A stretch of 64,000 nucleotides of DNA from CAYFTL01 sp964346145 (lineage in GTDB: Bacteria; Bacillota; Clostridia; Christensenellales; Aristaeellaceae). A program made the position numbers and the translations under genes. The stretch spans positions 1-64,000 of the forward strand of contig CAYFTL010000001.1 of assembly GCA_964346145.1 (NCBI GenBank), given 5' to 3'. The notes below the pieces were generated by a model. That model had not been told where the DNA came from, searched no databases, and saw nothing but the letters and a program-made list of their open reading frames with translations. Below, piece after piece: positions 30,901 through 38,856 of the stretch; the first letter of the stretch is position 1; every line of letters begins with the position of its first letter.

Positions 30901-32717
30901 GATGAGCCCTGTATGTCAGCGCTGGCTCCTCCGCTGATGTAAACGGCTCCTCCACCAAAATTTGCAGTGTTGGCATTAAAGGTTGAACCGCTAATAGTGG
31001 CAGTTCCTTTGTCTAAGTAAACGGCGCCGCCATAATAACCGGTGGCGGTCTTATTATTTATAAAAGTCCCTTGAGTAACGGTCAGGGTAGCCCCAGAGCC
31101 CGCATAAATAGCGCCACCTTCATAACCGGTGCTTTGGTTGTTATCAAAGGTTGAGTTGTCAATTTTCACCTTAGCCCCTGAAACCGCATAAATGGCTCCA
31201 GTTTTTTGGCCGGTATTGTTGTTGATGGAAGATCCGTTAACGGTTAAAGAGGCATTGGCTTTAACGTAAACAGGAGCGCTCCCCCCATTGCTTATGATAG
31301 TGGCACCAGTCACAACTGCAGCAGTATTTTCTTCTAAATTAATGGCACCACCGGGATTATCCGATAGGCTTGCATCGTTTAAAGTCAAGGTCGAACCCGC
31401 AGTCATTACACCGATGGCCGCCTTTGAGAAAACGCCGTTCACCTGCGCCCCTAAAATGGTTGCCACGCTGGCAACATCTTGTCCAACAGCAATACCACCG
31501 CCTGAACCACTGCCTTGCAAGATAATGTTGTTAAAGGAAATAGAAACATTGCCCGTTGTATAGAAGTGGCGATCTGCCGTAGAGGTTAAGATAATGGACG
31601 CCGAAGGATCAGCCGCTTCAAAGACAAGATTCTTATCTAAATTAATACTTGATTCGATAGCGAAGCTTCCTGCAATAGAAATGGTGGTGGTTTCTGCCCC
31701 ATCGGCAGCATCAATCGCCGCTACCAATTCCTCGTAGGTATCAATGATTCCATCCCCTTCATCGGCAAATAATGCCATAAGGTTTGCTGGCGCGGTCAAT
31801 TGGTATGTATAGGGCGCAGCCAACGAAAAGCTTTTGTCTGCACTAAGCAAATTGGCTTCTATATCAATTGCATAGCCTTCCGGGGTGTCAGCATTGGTAT
31901 GGATGACAAAGGGAAGGCGACGAACGACAGAACTGCCGTTGGCTGACACATATAAGTCCGCCTCGATGACATAAGCATCCGATTCTTCAATAAGCCGTAG
32001 GGTATCACCGCTTTGAGCAGGTAAATAAAAACCCTTTATATAATCTTGTCCAGTAGTAGAAACATCAATATGATCTTTCGGAAAGCGCAGCTGTACAACC
32101 AGTTTCTCCATGTTGTAAATATCGAATACATTTACATCAACATGAAAACTGGCCGCATTGCCTGTTTGGGAGTTTTGTTTTTCTTCATTAGTTTGATCAA
32201 TGAAAAAGGCATTGGTTTGCCAAGTAGGCTCATTGATTTCTGCTTCTTCCTCCTCTTCGCTTTCCACACCAGAATCCGGCTCTTGGGTCACTTCTGGCTC
32301 GGCTGTCGGCGCTTCAGTAACTTCAGGCTCAAATGTTGGAGCTTCAGTGATTTCCGGCGCTTCAGTAACTTCAGGCTCAACTGTCGGAGTTTCAGTGATT
32401 TCCGGTTCTGAAGTAACCTCCGGCTCAACTGTTGGGGCTTCAGTGACCTCAGGCTCTTTAGTAACTTCTGGCTCAACTGTTGGAGCTTCAGTGGCCTCTG
32501 GCTCTTTAGTTGCTTCCGGCTCTTTAGTTGCTTCAGACGCTTGAGCGCTCTCGCCTGCTTCAAGTTGAAGTTCAAGCGCCTGCACTTCTGCCCCTTTCAG
32601 GCCCTCATTAGCCAATGTAGCTGTCGGAAACATACCTATACAGCCCACCATAACAGCCAAAAAAGCAAACCCAACCTTCTCAGTTTCATTGTCCTTCCTC
32701 CGTTTACCCATTTTCAT
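27990..32717 (-). CDS. Giant cell-surface adhesin-like protein (beta-helix, Cna-B domains, sortase-like anchor)
   Basis: A 1,575-residue wall protein. In order: a signal-peptide-like segment (to about residue 37, PTATLA/NEG), an acidic Pro/Thr repeat stalk (55-165), a globular domain (165-320), and a long right-handed beta-helix (about 325-1265). The helix carries about twenty GGA[ILV] repeats with FxxN, as in polymorphic outer-membrane-type repeats. Then come two Cna-B/SpaA-like domains (about 1293-1470; the second carries E-containing GQYELTETKTPEGY), a Pro/Thr stalk with a 48-base DNA repeat, MPKVGD (1534-1539), a hydrophobic helix and a KKKK tail. MPKVGD differs from LPxTG at the Thr. Role is probably adhesion or surface display; the ligand is unknown. 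The start is uncertain: ATGs at 32717 and 32711 lack a good binding site, while a strong one points to an ATG at 32689 in another frame. Confidence 0.9.
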   Translation of the reverse strand: MKMGKRRKDNETEKVGFAFLAVMVGCIGMFPTATLANEGLKGAEVQALELQLEAGESAQASEATKEPEATKEPEATEAPTVEPEVTKEPEVTEAPTVEPEVTSEPEITETPTVEPEVTEAPEITEAPTFEPEVTEAPTAEPEVTQEPDSGVESEEEEEAEINEPTWQTNAFFIDQTNEEKQNSQTGNAASFHVDVNVFDIYNMEKLVVQLRFPKDHIDVSTTGQDYIKGFYLPAQSGDTLRLIEESDAYVIEADLYVSANGSSVVRRLPFVIHTNADTPEGYAIDIEANLLSADKSFSLAAPYTYQLTAPANLMALFADEGDGIIDTYEELVAAIDAADGAETTTISIAGSFAIESSINLDKNLVFEAADPSASIILTSTADRHFYTTGNVSISFNNIILQGSGSGGGIAVGQDVASVATILGAQVNGVFSKAAIGVMTAGSTLTLNDASLSDNPGGAINLEENTAAVVTGATIISNGGSAPVYVKANASLTVNGSSINNNTGQKTGAIYAVSGAKVKIDNSTFDNNQSTGYEGGAIYAGSGATLTVTQGTFINNKTATGYYGGAVYLDKGTATISGSTFNANTANFGGGAVYISGGASADIQGSSFDKNSVATLGGAIYADQGAGLVSVNNTFSNNTSEWGGAIYVAGGNTFTDTGSRFKSNTSIYSGGAIDIRSDAQVSLTNSLFEKNISDVGGAICGYNNAVITISNGNFAENRADLLDVNGDGGAIYIHDNCVLTIGGTNFENNTAYYNGGAIGTLNYSNVTITGGSFTGNSSTNLKGGAVYVQIETALKLEDVTFENNQAVQGGAVYAYSYNAFQDQNSRYTGNAASNAGGALFFFHDTRYVSQASAPVVTGSTFTNNQSENGGAIYLAGEIVATFTDTTFTGNSAQSSGGAVYGDDTSVVNVTNGDFTGNQSIADGGAIYMSGGTSVLTIKDSQFNQNSTTGNRAFGGAIYAGTNPGAFTVERQKVDGLIIDNSSFIGNATGNRSFGGAILSDTHTKLTDVTFSENTATSSGGALYMRGAILTADRITVKQNNAPDAGGIGIVPGSAVINDSLFVQNSNGALWMSNSKKQINPNYIHTATINNTEFSDNTGFDGAGIYFSETSFGITGSTFENNRAERWGGAIVAYGDEDGYDYTGTIADTSFTNNTVDITNTSSKGGSLYINTAPVILKGATAVVDSSSYNGGGIYVASSALLTVEDEVQLTQNTASLDGGAIYTEKLANVTVSSPQVVFEKNKAATAHQIKEDDKALHSQKIKTAHYTVLNDDNGEAIGFDYAYNNYDINYANAYPIKVVKKDSVSGALLEGVVFELRKADNAVVAEVTTNESGEADFAVDSLGTYQLVETTGLSGYVPNDTPIAITIGVSTVGPMVKEVENVPFGGLTITKVDAQDESLLLEGAVFTLAQNGIAVQGDLTTDENGEVTVLGLVPGQYELTETKTPEGYEELSEPVIVVVEAGTTTNQIIKNQKKVEPTPTPMVEPTAEPTATPTSEPTVEPTAEPTATPTSEPTEEPTTKPTEAPTATPAAESSMPKVGDDNIIICYAVLMAISLVSVAVVVNKKKKDSPTHTKNL
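28189..28275. repeat. 48-base tandem repeat in the C-terminal stalk of the surface protein
   Basis: A 48-base unit (28189-28236) is followed by a second copy identical over at least 39 bases (28237-28275), encoding Pro-Thr repeats such as EPTAEPTATPTSEPTV. The multiple-of-three length keeps the frame, so copy-number change would alter stalk length only. Confidence 0.85.
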
Positions 32718-32765
32718 TCAAGATATGTTGTATTATATGACATCTACAGCTACATGGTCATTTAG

Positions 32766-32794
32766 ATTATAAACCAATTACTATATTTATTCAA
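32766..32794 (-). promoter_or_regulatory. Promoter of the surface-protein gene
   Basis: TTGAAT (32789-32794), 17-base spacer, TATAAT (32766-32771) on the minus strand, giving a leader of about 40 bases to the first ATG or 70 bases to the ATG at 32689. A second TATAAT (near 32731) has no matching -35. Confidence 0.65.
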
Positions 32795-32926
32795 TTGTTG
32801 TTATATTTGACTTTGAATAAGGCTATAAAAGCACAATATCCAAGTTCAATATAGCAAAAAAGCGAATACAAGTGAACGCACAGCGGTCGTTTGTGCATCG
32901 CATTGCAATCGCTATAAAATACCAAC

Positions 32927-33487
32927 TTATGACAGTCCCAAAGCATCCGCTACTTCGCGCATCCCCATAATGGTGTTGTTCATAACCTCATCCAACTCTG
33001 CCCCCAGCAGCTCGACACCATTTTGGATCACATCTCGATTTACGCCTGAAGCAAACGCCTTTGACTTAAATTTCTTTTTCAAAGATTTGACTTCCAAATC
33101 CATCACACTATGGGAAGGACGCATGAGCGCCGCCGCATTAACCAAACCGGTCAGCTCATCCACCGTGTACAACACTTTTTCCATATCGGATTCGGGAGCC
33201 AGGTCACAGCAGATTCCGTAGCCATGGCTTACGCATGCGCGTACAATCAACTCATCATAGTCTTGTTCCCGCATGATTTCTGCTGACTTTTGGCAATGTT
33301 GATCGGGATACCGTTCGTAGTCCAAATCGTGCAGCAATCCTACTATGCCCCATAGTTCTTCGTCTTGCCCATATAAGCGGGCATAGTAGCGCATAACCCC
33401 CTCCACCGCAAGGGCGTGCTTTAAAAGTGCATCCGAAGTATTATACTGATTTAGTAGCTGCCAAGCCTGTTCTCGAGTAGGAATCAT
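32927..33487 (-). CDS. HD-domain hydrolase
   Basis: A 186-residue metal-dependent phosphohydrolase. The HD motif is in GIVGLLHDLDYERYP, with a preceding His in LLKHALAVEG and a later one in ACVSHGYG, the usual HD ligand set. A C-terminal helical part (SLKKKFKSKAF) is typical of a widespread Clostridia group of unknown substrate. The ATG at 33487 follows AAGGAGATG. It ends the nth-obgE-yhbY-nadD-yqeK-rsfS gene run and is probably co-transcribed with rsfS, 36 bases upstream. Confidence 0.85.
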   Translation of the reverse strand: MIPTREQAWQLLNQYNTSDALLKHALAVEGVMRYYARLYGQDEELWGIVGLLHDLDYERYPDQHCQKSAEIMREQDYDELIVRACVSHGYGICCDLAPESDMEKVLYTVDELTGLVNAAALMRPSHSVMDLEVKSLKKKFKSKAFASGVNRDVIQNGVELLGAELDEVMNNTIMGMREVADALGLS

Positions 33488-33523
33488 ATGTTCCATCTCC
33501 TTCACTGAAGATATGCCGTGATA

Positions 33524-33880
33524 TTAAGATAGATGCAGCTCTAACCTGTTCGTGCCATCATCCCACAGGCGCTCAATCGCATAATATTCGCGCTCTTCCG
33601 TATGGAAGATATGCACCAGCACCGACGCATAATCCAGCACGACCCAGCGGCCTTCCTGGATGCCCTCCCTGCGCCGGACTTCGAGACCCATTTCAGCAAG
33701 TTTTTCCTCTACTTCGTTGGCCAGCGCCCGAACCTGTATAGCCGAGTTGCCGCTGGCTACGACAAAGTAGTCGGCCACGACGGTCAGATGCCCTACTCCC
33801 AGAGCCACAATATCTTTTGCTTTTTTATCATCCAAGGTTTTGGCTACAGCCAATGCTAATTCTTTGGGCGTCTTTTCCAC
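33524..33880 (-). CDS. rsfS: Ribosomal silencing factor RsfS
   Basis: A 118-residue protein that binds ribosomal protein L14 and blocks subunit joining under starvation. The fold is visible in AKDIVALGVGHLTVVADYFVVASGNS, read in two halves, with the conserved EGRWVVLDYASVLVHIFHTEEREYYAIERLW region at 83-113 (quoted parts VVLDYASVLVHIF and YYAIERLW). The start is GTG 33880 after AGGAAGGA; the frame overlaps the 3' end of yqeK by about 50 bases in a different frame. Confidence 0.93.
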   Translation of the reverse strand: MEKTPKELALAVAKTLDDKKAKDIVALGVGHLTVVADYFVVASGNSAIQVRALANEVEEKLAEMGLEVRRREGIQEGRWVVLDYASVLVHIFHTEEREYYAIERLWDDGTNRLELHLS

Positions 33881-34469
33881 AAAATCCTTCCTTTCGCTCG
33901 GTTTGAAATTTCGTAAGCAATTCATTGTACAATTCTATAGAATAATGATGCATGGATTTGTTTTGGCGTTTTAGATAATCCATGTTGTTGCGTAGCCCTA
34001 TAAGCAACGCATAATCCAAATCCGTTTCAGCCGCCTGTCTTAATTCGTCCAGCCCTGGATAGGGACGCCGACCCGGCTCAATCACATCGGCAATAAAAAC
34101 GATTTTTGCCAGCGACGACATGCGCACATGGCCCACCGTATGCCAGCGAATCGCCTGCAGCACCGGTTGATCCTTTATCCCGTAGCAGTTGTAAGCCACC
34201 ACTGCGCCCGCGGGAGCATGCAACAATTCATCCGTCGCCCATTCCTGGTCATCGATAAATCGTCTATAAGGGGCTAAAATTTGCCGCATGACCTTCGGCT
34301 CCATACCTTTGGCACAGTCGTGCAACAGACCTGCGACTTGCGCTTGTTCTTTGTCTATACCAAATCTTTTAGCCATGCAGATGACTGTTTGTTCAACTTG
34401 GATCGAATGGGTAAAGCGGCTGGGTTTAAGCGCTGCAGCAAGTTGCTCTCTTTGCTGGGTTCGGTTCAA
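33828..34469 (-). CDS. yqeK: YqeK-type HD hydrolase (Ap4A hydrolase)
   Basis: A 213-residue HD phosphohydrolase of the YqeK family, shown in several Gram-positives to split diadenosine tetraphosphate symmetrically. Motifs: FTHSIQVEQTVI, VAGLLHDCAKGM, the LLHAPAGAVVA segment, IRWHTVGHVRMSSLAKIVFI and DVIEPGRRP. Its TTG start overlaps the nadD stop (TTGA), a sign of coupling; the order nadD-yqeK-rsfS is standard in Bacillota. The last 20 residues (after TKFQTERK) run into rsfS and are not conserved-looking. Confidence 0.93.
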   Translation of the reverse strand: MNRTQQREQLAAALKPSRFTHSIQVEQTVICMAKRFGIDKEQAQVAGLLHDCAKGMEPKVMRQILAPYRRFIDDQEWATDELLHAPAGAVVAYNCYGIKDQPVLQAIRWHTVGHVRMSSLAKIVFIADVIEPGRRPYPGLDELRQAAETDLDYALLIGLRNNMDYLKRQNKSMHHYSIELYNELLTKFQTERKEGFCGKDAQRISIGCSQNLG

Positions 34470-35083
34470 GGCGCTTCGCCCCCATACAAATGATTTTGAA
34501 TGATGTACTCTGCCACAGCAACAGGCACCATACTCTTTAGAACTTCTATGTCACCGACGATTTCACGCACGCTGGTCGAAGAAAACTCCGGCCCTTCTCC
34601 TTTGAGCAAATGGACCTTGGCCTGCATATCCTGTTGGATTTGCGTTGCCTTGCGTTGCATGTCGCTGCGCGATGTGCCCGGCCTAAGTGCCACCAAAATT
34701 TCACACATGCGAAGCACCTGTTCAACCTCTTTCCACGTCTCAAGATACAGCAGGGTGTCTGCACCCACTATATAATAAATTTTCCAGTCCGGATGGGTTT
34801 GAGTTAAATGGCGCATGGTATCTACGGTGTAGGTGATTCCTTGCCTTTCAATTTCCAGCGTGGAAACCGAAAAGTCCGGAATACCGTTAACAGCGAGGCG
34901 TACCATATCCAACCGTTGATCCTTGCGCACCAAGCCCTCCTTATGGGGCGGATCCCCGGCCGGCAGAAACCAGACTTCGTCCAAATCCCATTGGTCCTTG
35001 GCCATTTGAGCAATTTTCAAATGCCCATTGTGCACCGGATTAAAGGTGCCGCCCAAAATGCCTAAACGGTGCTGTCGTTCCAT
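34466..35083 (-). CDS. nadD: Nicotinate-nucleotide adenylyltransferase
   Basis: A 205-residue enzyme of NAD synthesis that joins nicotinate mononucleotide and ATP. It has the nucleotidyltransferase motif GGTFNPVHNGHL, the conserved FLPAGDPPHK, and the second motif in FSSTSVREIV. Start assigned to ATG 35083 with GGAGAG just before; ATGs at 35098 and 35095 are possible. It precedes yqeK with a four-base overlap. Confidence 0.95.
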   Translation of the reverse strand: MERQHRLGILGGTFNPVHNGHLKIAQMAKDQWDLDEVWFLPAGDPPHKEGLVRKDQRLDMVRLAVNGIPDFSVSTLEIERQGITYTVDTMRHLTQTHPDWKIYYIVGADTLLYLETWKEVEQVLRMCEILVALRPGTSRSDMQRKATQIQQDMQAKVHLLKGEGPEFSSTSVREIVGDIEVLKSMVPVAVAEYIIQNHLYGGEAP

Positions 35084-35170
35084 ATTACTCTCCATCATCT
35101 ATCCTAGCGAATGGCCGATGCCGAGAAAAAATCGGTGCTGCTAACCCACTGAACACCCCAATTACAAACA

Positions 35171-35470
35171 TTACAACTCTTCCAGCTTTATTTTGGAATT
35201 CTTTCTCGCCTGGCGGTAAATTACAAAACGGTTGCCGATACACTGAACCGGCTGAGCGTGCACGGCTTGGCAAAGTTCACCGCAAGCTTCGCGCACGTCT
35301 ATCGGGCTTCCCTTTTGCACGGTAACCTTAATCAGTTCCCGGGCCTCCAGGGCATCCCAGGCTTGTTTGCACAGGTTTGGCGTAATTCCATCCTTGCCGA
35401 TGTGCAGTATAGGCTCTATCGTGTTGGCCATGGATCTAAGCGCTGCGCGCTGTTTGGTCGTCATTGTCAT
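35171..35470 (-). CDS. yhbY: YhbY-type CRM-domain RNA-binding protein
   Basis: A 99-residue single CRM (CRS1-YhbY) domain protein: TTKQRAALRSMANTIEPILHIGKDGIT at the N-terminus (first part TTKQRAALRS), the WDALEARELIKVTV helix-strand, and IGNRFVIYRQ at the end. These proteins bind pre-50S ribosomal particles. It sits 18 bases after obgE and before nadD, as in other Bacillota. The start could also be the ATG two codons later. Confidence 0.92.
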   Translation of the reverse strand: MTMTTKQRAALRSMANTIEPILHIGKDGITPNLCKQAWDALEARELIKVTVQKGSPIDVREACGELCQAVHAQPVQCIGNRFVIYRQARKNSKIKLEEL

Positions 35471-35488
35471 AAATTATACCCCAATCTA

Positions 35489-36754
35489 CTATTCTATAAA
35501 GTCAAATTCCATATCTTCAATGGAAACGGTATCTCCTTCTTGGGCCCCTGCTTCCCGGAGGGCATCGATAATGCCCATTTTCCGCAAGGAGCGGTGGAAC
35601 CAGTTTAGGGAATGCACATCATCGAAGTTTACCGAATTGATTAAACGCTCCATCGCCGGGCCTTCCACCAGATAGATATCTTCGGATTTCCGAACCGTAA
35701 ACGGCTCTTCTTCCAAGGGAGCCATGATTTCCTGTTCCTCAAAGGGCGGCAGTTCGGGCAAAGTGTTTAGTTGCGTCAGCACCGCACGCATCAACTGGGC
35801 AACGCCTTTGTTAGTGGCCGCCGATATTTCGTACACTGGAATGTCCAGCGCTTCTGTAATTTCCTTTAAGCGCTTAAGATTTTCTTCATAAGAACCCAAA
35901 TCGGTTTTGTTGGCCGCCACAATCATAGGCCGCTCGGCCAAATCTCCGTAACGCTTTAACTCATCCATAATGGTGTTAAAATCGTCTATAGGATCCCTGC
36001 CCTCGCTGCCGGATACATCCACCACATGAATCAGCATGCGTGTTCGCTCTACGTGGCGCAAAAAATCGTGTCCAAGGCCTATGCCGTCGGATGCGCCCTC
36101 CACCAGCCCTGGAATGTCGGCCAAGACAAAACTCTGCTCATCTTGACGCACGATCCCCAGGTTGGGTTGCAACGTGGTAAAATGGTAATTTGCAATTTTA
36201 GGCTTTGCCGCAGTGACCACCGACAGCAGCGTGGATTTGCCCACATTGGGCAACCCTACCAACCCCACATCCGCAATAGATTTCAGCTCCAGCTGCACTT
36301 CCATGGCTTTGGTTTTTTCGCCAGGTTTGGCAAACGTAGGCGCTTGGCGGGTTGGTGTAGCAAATTTGGCATTTCCAAAACCTCCCCGGCCGCCGTGAAG
36401 CAACACTTTAACCTCATTCGGCTCATATAAATCCATCAAAACCGCGCCGGTTTCTTTGTCCTTTACCACTGTACCTGTAGGTACTTCGATGACCAGCGTC
36501 TGCCCGCTTTTTCCCGTTCGGCGCCTGCTGGATCCGTCCTCTCCATTTTCGGCTTCGTAGCTCCGCTGAAAACGAAAGTCCATAAGCGTATGCATCCGTT
36601 CGGTCGCCATGAAGGCAAGGTCGCCACCTCTTCCTCCATCGCCCCCATCCGGCCCGCCGGCAGAAACAAACTTCTCCCTATGAAAGGATACACTGCCATT
36701 TCCACCGTTGCCGGCTTTTATTTTTATAGTTACTTCATCCACGAACAAAGACAT
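35489..36754 (-). CDS. obgE: GTPase ObgE/CgtA
   Basis: A 421-residue ribosome-assembly GTPase. Glycine-rich Obg fold (1-159; AGNGGNGSVSFHREKF, GGPDGGDGGRGGD), G domain with G1 GLPNVGKST, G3 DIPGLVEGA and G4 NKTD, and a C-terminal OCT domain from about residue 335. The ATG at 36754 comes seven bases after AGGAGGAA, whereas the open frame extends 35 codons further upstream without a binding site. Downstream of nth by 32 bases and upstream of yhbY. Confidence 0.97.
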   Translation of the reverse strand: MSLFVDEVTIKIKAGNGGNGSVSFHREKFVSAGGPDGGDGGRGGDLAFMATERMHTLMDFRFQRSYEAENGEDGSSRRRTGKSGQTLVIEVPTGTVVKDKETGAVLMDLYEPNEVKVLLHGGRGGFGNAKFATPTRQAPTFAKPGEKTKAMEVQLELKSIADVGLVGLPNVGKSTLLSVVTAAKPKIANYHFTTLQPNLGIVRQDEQSFVLADIPGLVEGASDGIGLGHDFLRHVERTRMLIHVVDVSGSEGRDPIDDFNTIMDELKRYGDLAERPMIVAANKTDLGSYEENLKRLKEITEALDIPVYEISAATNKGVAQLMRAVLTQLNTLPELPPFEEQEIMAPLEEEPFTVRKSEDIYLVEGPAMERLINSVNFDDVHSLNWFHRSLRKMGIIDALREAGAQEGDTVSIEDMEFDFIE

Positions 36755-36786
36755 GAGTTCCTCCTCGGTTTGGATAGCAATCCAGC

Positions 36787-37448
36787 TTATTGTCCTTCGA
36801 TAGTCTTTTCTTTGTATGCCTTGCACAAACTGTTTTCCGCTAAAGGGCAACGCGAGCAAAACGGTTTGCTACGCGCGCTGCAACAACGGCGCCCATGCCA
36901 AATGAGCAGATGATGTGCATACGACCAACGCTCTTTGGGCAACACAGCCCGCAGCTGAACTTCGGTTTCTTCGGGCGTCTTAGCATTGACCAGCCCAATC
37001 CGGTTGGCCACGCGAAACACATGGGTATCCACCGGAATTTGATCGTCTCCAAACGCCGCCAGCAACACGACACCCGCCGTTTTCTGTCCAACCCCTGCAA
37101 GGCTCATCAGATCTTGGCGGTTGTCAGGTACCTTGCCGTTAAAGCGGGTCACGATATCCTTGCAAGCACTAATGATATTTTTGGCTTTTTGTCGGTATAT
37201 TCCGCACTCTCTGATGATNNNNNNNNNNGTTCCAGCTCTGGCTGGGTGAGCTTGCTCATGGATTCGGCATCCGGATACATGGCAAAAAGTTTTTCAGTTA
37301 CCTTGTTTACCCTTTGGTCGGTACACTGGGCCGACAGTATTGTGGCGATCAGCGTTTCAAAGGGGTTTGTAAAGTTAAGCTCTGGGCGCGCGTCAGGATA
37401 TAATCTTTCCAACGCATTTAATACCCGGTCTTGAAAAGATTCACCCAT
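36787..37448 (-). CDS. nth: Endonuclease III, interrupted by an assembly gap
   Basis: Base-excision repair DNA glycosylase/AP lyase for oxidised pyrimidines. The N-terminal part (37448 to 37229) holds FETLIATILSAQCTDQRVN. The C-terminal part holds the helix-hairpin-helix with catalytic lysine (SLAGVGQKTAGVV), the catalytic Asp in PVDTHVFRVANRIGL, and four cysteines for a [4Fe-4S] cluster. Ten Ns at 37219-37228 split the two, between TQPELE and IIRECGIYRQKAKNI. Comparison with family spacing suggests only about one residue is really missing, and ten bases do not keep the frame. The cluster spacing, CSARSKPFC..C..C, has longer loops than the usual C-x6-C-x2-C-x5-C. Confidence 0.93.
37219..37228. 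other. Assembly gap (10 N)
   Basis: A run of ten undetermined bases inside nth. It is a fixed-length placeholder rather than a measured gap, because restoring the reading frame needs a length of 2 modulo 3. Confidence 0.98.
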
Positions 37449-37537
37449 TTTTATCCTCCAATTTATAACAACGGCATCAGCGTCATTGCATCATATTTTG
37501 AATATAGTATCTTTCAACCATTTGATAGTCGCTTAAA

Positions 37538-38770
37538 CTACTGTTGGGCTTGAATCAATCGTTTAATCTCTTGCACGGCAGCATCCAGCTGAGCATCTTC
37601 TTCCGGATTTTGGGGATCCAAGTCCACCTCAATATCGGGCTGAATACCCACACCGTGAATCGATTTGCCATTGGGTGTAAAGTAGCGCGCCGTGGTTAGC
37701 TGCATACCCGCCTTGTCTTCCCGAAAGGGAGTGACGGTTTGTACAATCCCCTTTCCATAACTAGTCTTTCCAACGATTGTGCCCACAGCATAATCCTGAA
37801 CCGCACCGGCAAGGATTTCCGAAGCGCTGGCCGAATTTTCATCGATCAGCACGACCAAAGGCTTGTCGAATGCGCCCGCCTCAGAAAAGTGCTCTTCCCG
37901 GCGTCCATCCCGGTCTTCAATATAGACAATTAAACCTTCGGGCAAAAGCATATCGGAAATTGCTACGACATCGGGCAATAGGCCCCCGGGATTGGAACGC
38001 AAATCGACAATCAAACCTTCGATGTTTTGATCTTGAAAATATTCTAAAGCGTCGGCAAAGCCTGCAGCATCGTCGCCCATGAACTCATAAATCATCGCAT
38101 AACCGATGCCGTCTTCCAGAATTTTATATTCGACACGGTTCATGCTCACTTCCGCATGCCCCACCGAAAGTTCGAGCAATTCCTCGCCCCGAAGAATCCC
38201 AATTTTTACATTTTCTTCCAAGTCTCCTTTGATTCGGGCGATTGTCTCGTCGACCGTTTTGTCCGATGAGGCATCCACTTCATAACCGTCCACAGAAACA
38301 ATAACATCCCCCACCTGAAGTCCGGCTTCTTGGGCGGGCGTATTGGCAAATACCCTGGTAATCACCATTCGGCTAAATTTGTCTACGCTGATCTGTATGC
38401 CTATGCCCTCATACACTCCGTTGGATCGATTGTTCATCGCTTCCATATCTGCCGGAGTGTAATAAAACGAATAGGGATCTTCTAAGGAGGCAAGCATTCC
38501 ATCTATCGCTCCTTGCACCAAGCTTTCCTCCTCAAGCGGTAGGTAATATTCATCTTCTAATATCTCACGAACCTCATCCAAACGGCTGTAACGGTCTATC
38601 AGTTGCCGCTCTTTTTCAGTAACAACAAAAGCGTTGCCGTCCACCTGAGCAATACCGCTCACCGAATTGAGCGGTATCCCTAAAACAAATAAAGTGGCCA
38701 CTGAAGACACTGCAGCCACCAGCAATATCATCCAAAGCACCGCAATAATTACGATCGACCGTTTGTTCAA
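37538..38770 (-). CDS. Carboxyl-terminal processing protease (S41, CtpA-like)
   Basis: A 410-residue membrane-anchored protease. One N-terminal transmembrane helix (about 5-32) is followed by a PDZ domain (about 100-190; GIGIQISVDKFSRMVI, AGLQVGDVIVSVDG) and the S41 catalytic domain. The Ser-Lys dyad is in ENSASASEIL and GKTSYGKGIVQ. Such enzymes trim secreted or membrane proteins outside the cell; CtpB of Bacillus works in sporulation signalling, but the substrate here is not known. Start TTG at 38770. No operon partner is evident. Confidence 0.93.
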   Translation of the reverse strand: MNKRSIVIIAVLWMILLVAAVSSVATLFVLGIPLNSVSGIAQVDGNAFVVTEKERQLIDRYSRLDEVREILEDEYYLPLEEESLVQGAIDGMLASLEDPYSFYYTPADMEAMNNRSNGVYEGIGIQISVDKFSRMVITRVFANTPAQEAGLQVGDVIVSVDGYEVDASSDKTVDETIARIKGDLEENVKIGILRGEELLELSVGHAEVSMNRVEYKILEDGIGYAMIYEFMGDDAAGFADALEYFQDQNIEGLIVDLRSNPGGLLPDVVAISDMLLPEGLIVYIEDRDGRREEHFSEAGAFDKPLVVLIDENSASASEILAGAVQDYAVGTIVGKTSYGKGIVQTVTPFREDKAGMQLTTARYFTPNGKSIHGVGIQPDIEVDLDPQNPEEDAQLDAAVQEIKRLIQAQQ

Positions 38771-38856
38771 CTAACGCCCATTCCCTTCGCCACAATGATT
38801 GCGGCAATGCGAAACGCCCATAAGTGCCGCTCGTAACTATATGATTCTGAAGAAAA

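Noticed and set aside
32280..32540. CRISPR-like or satellite repeat array
   Set aside because: The repetition is in-frame coding for the EAPTVEPEVT-type stalk; there are no unique spacers.
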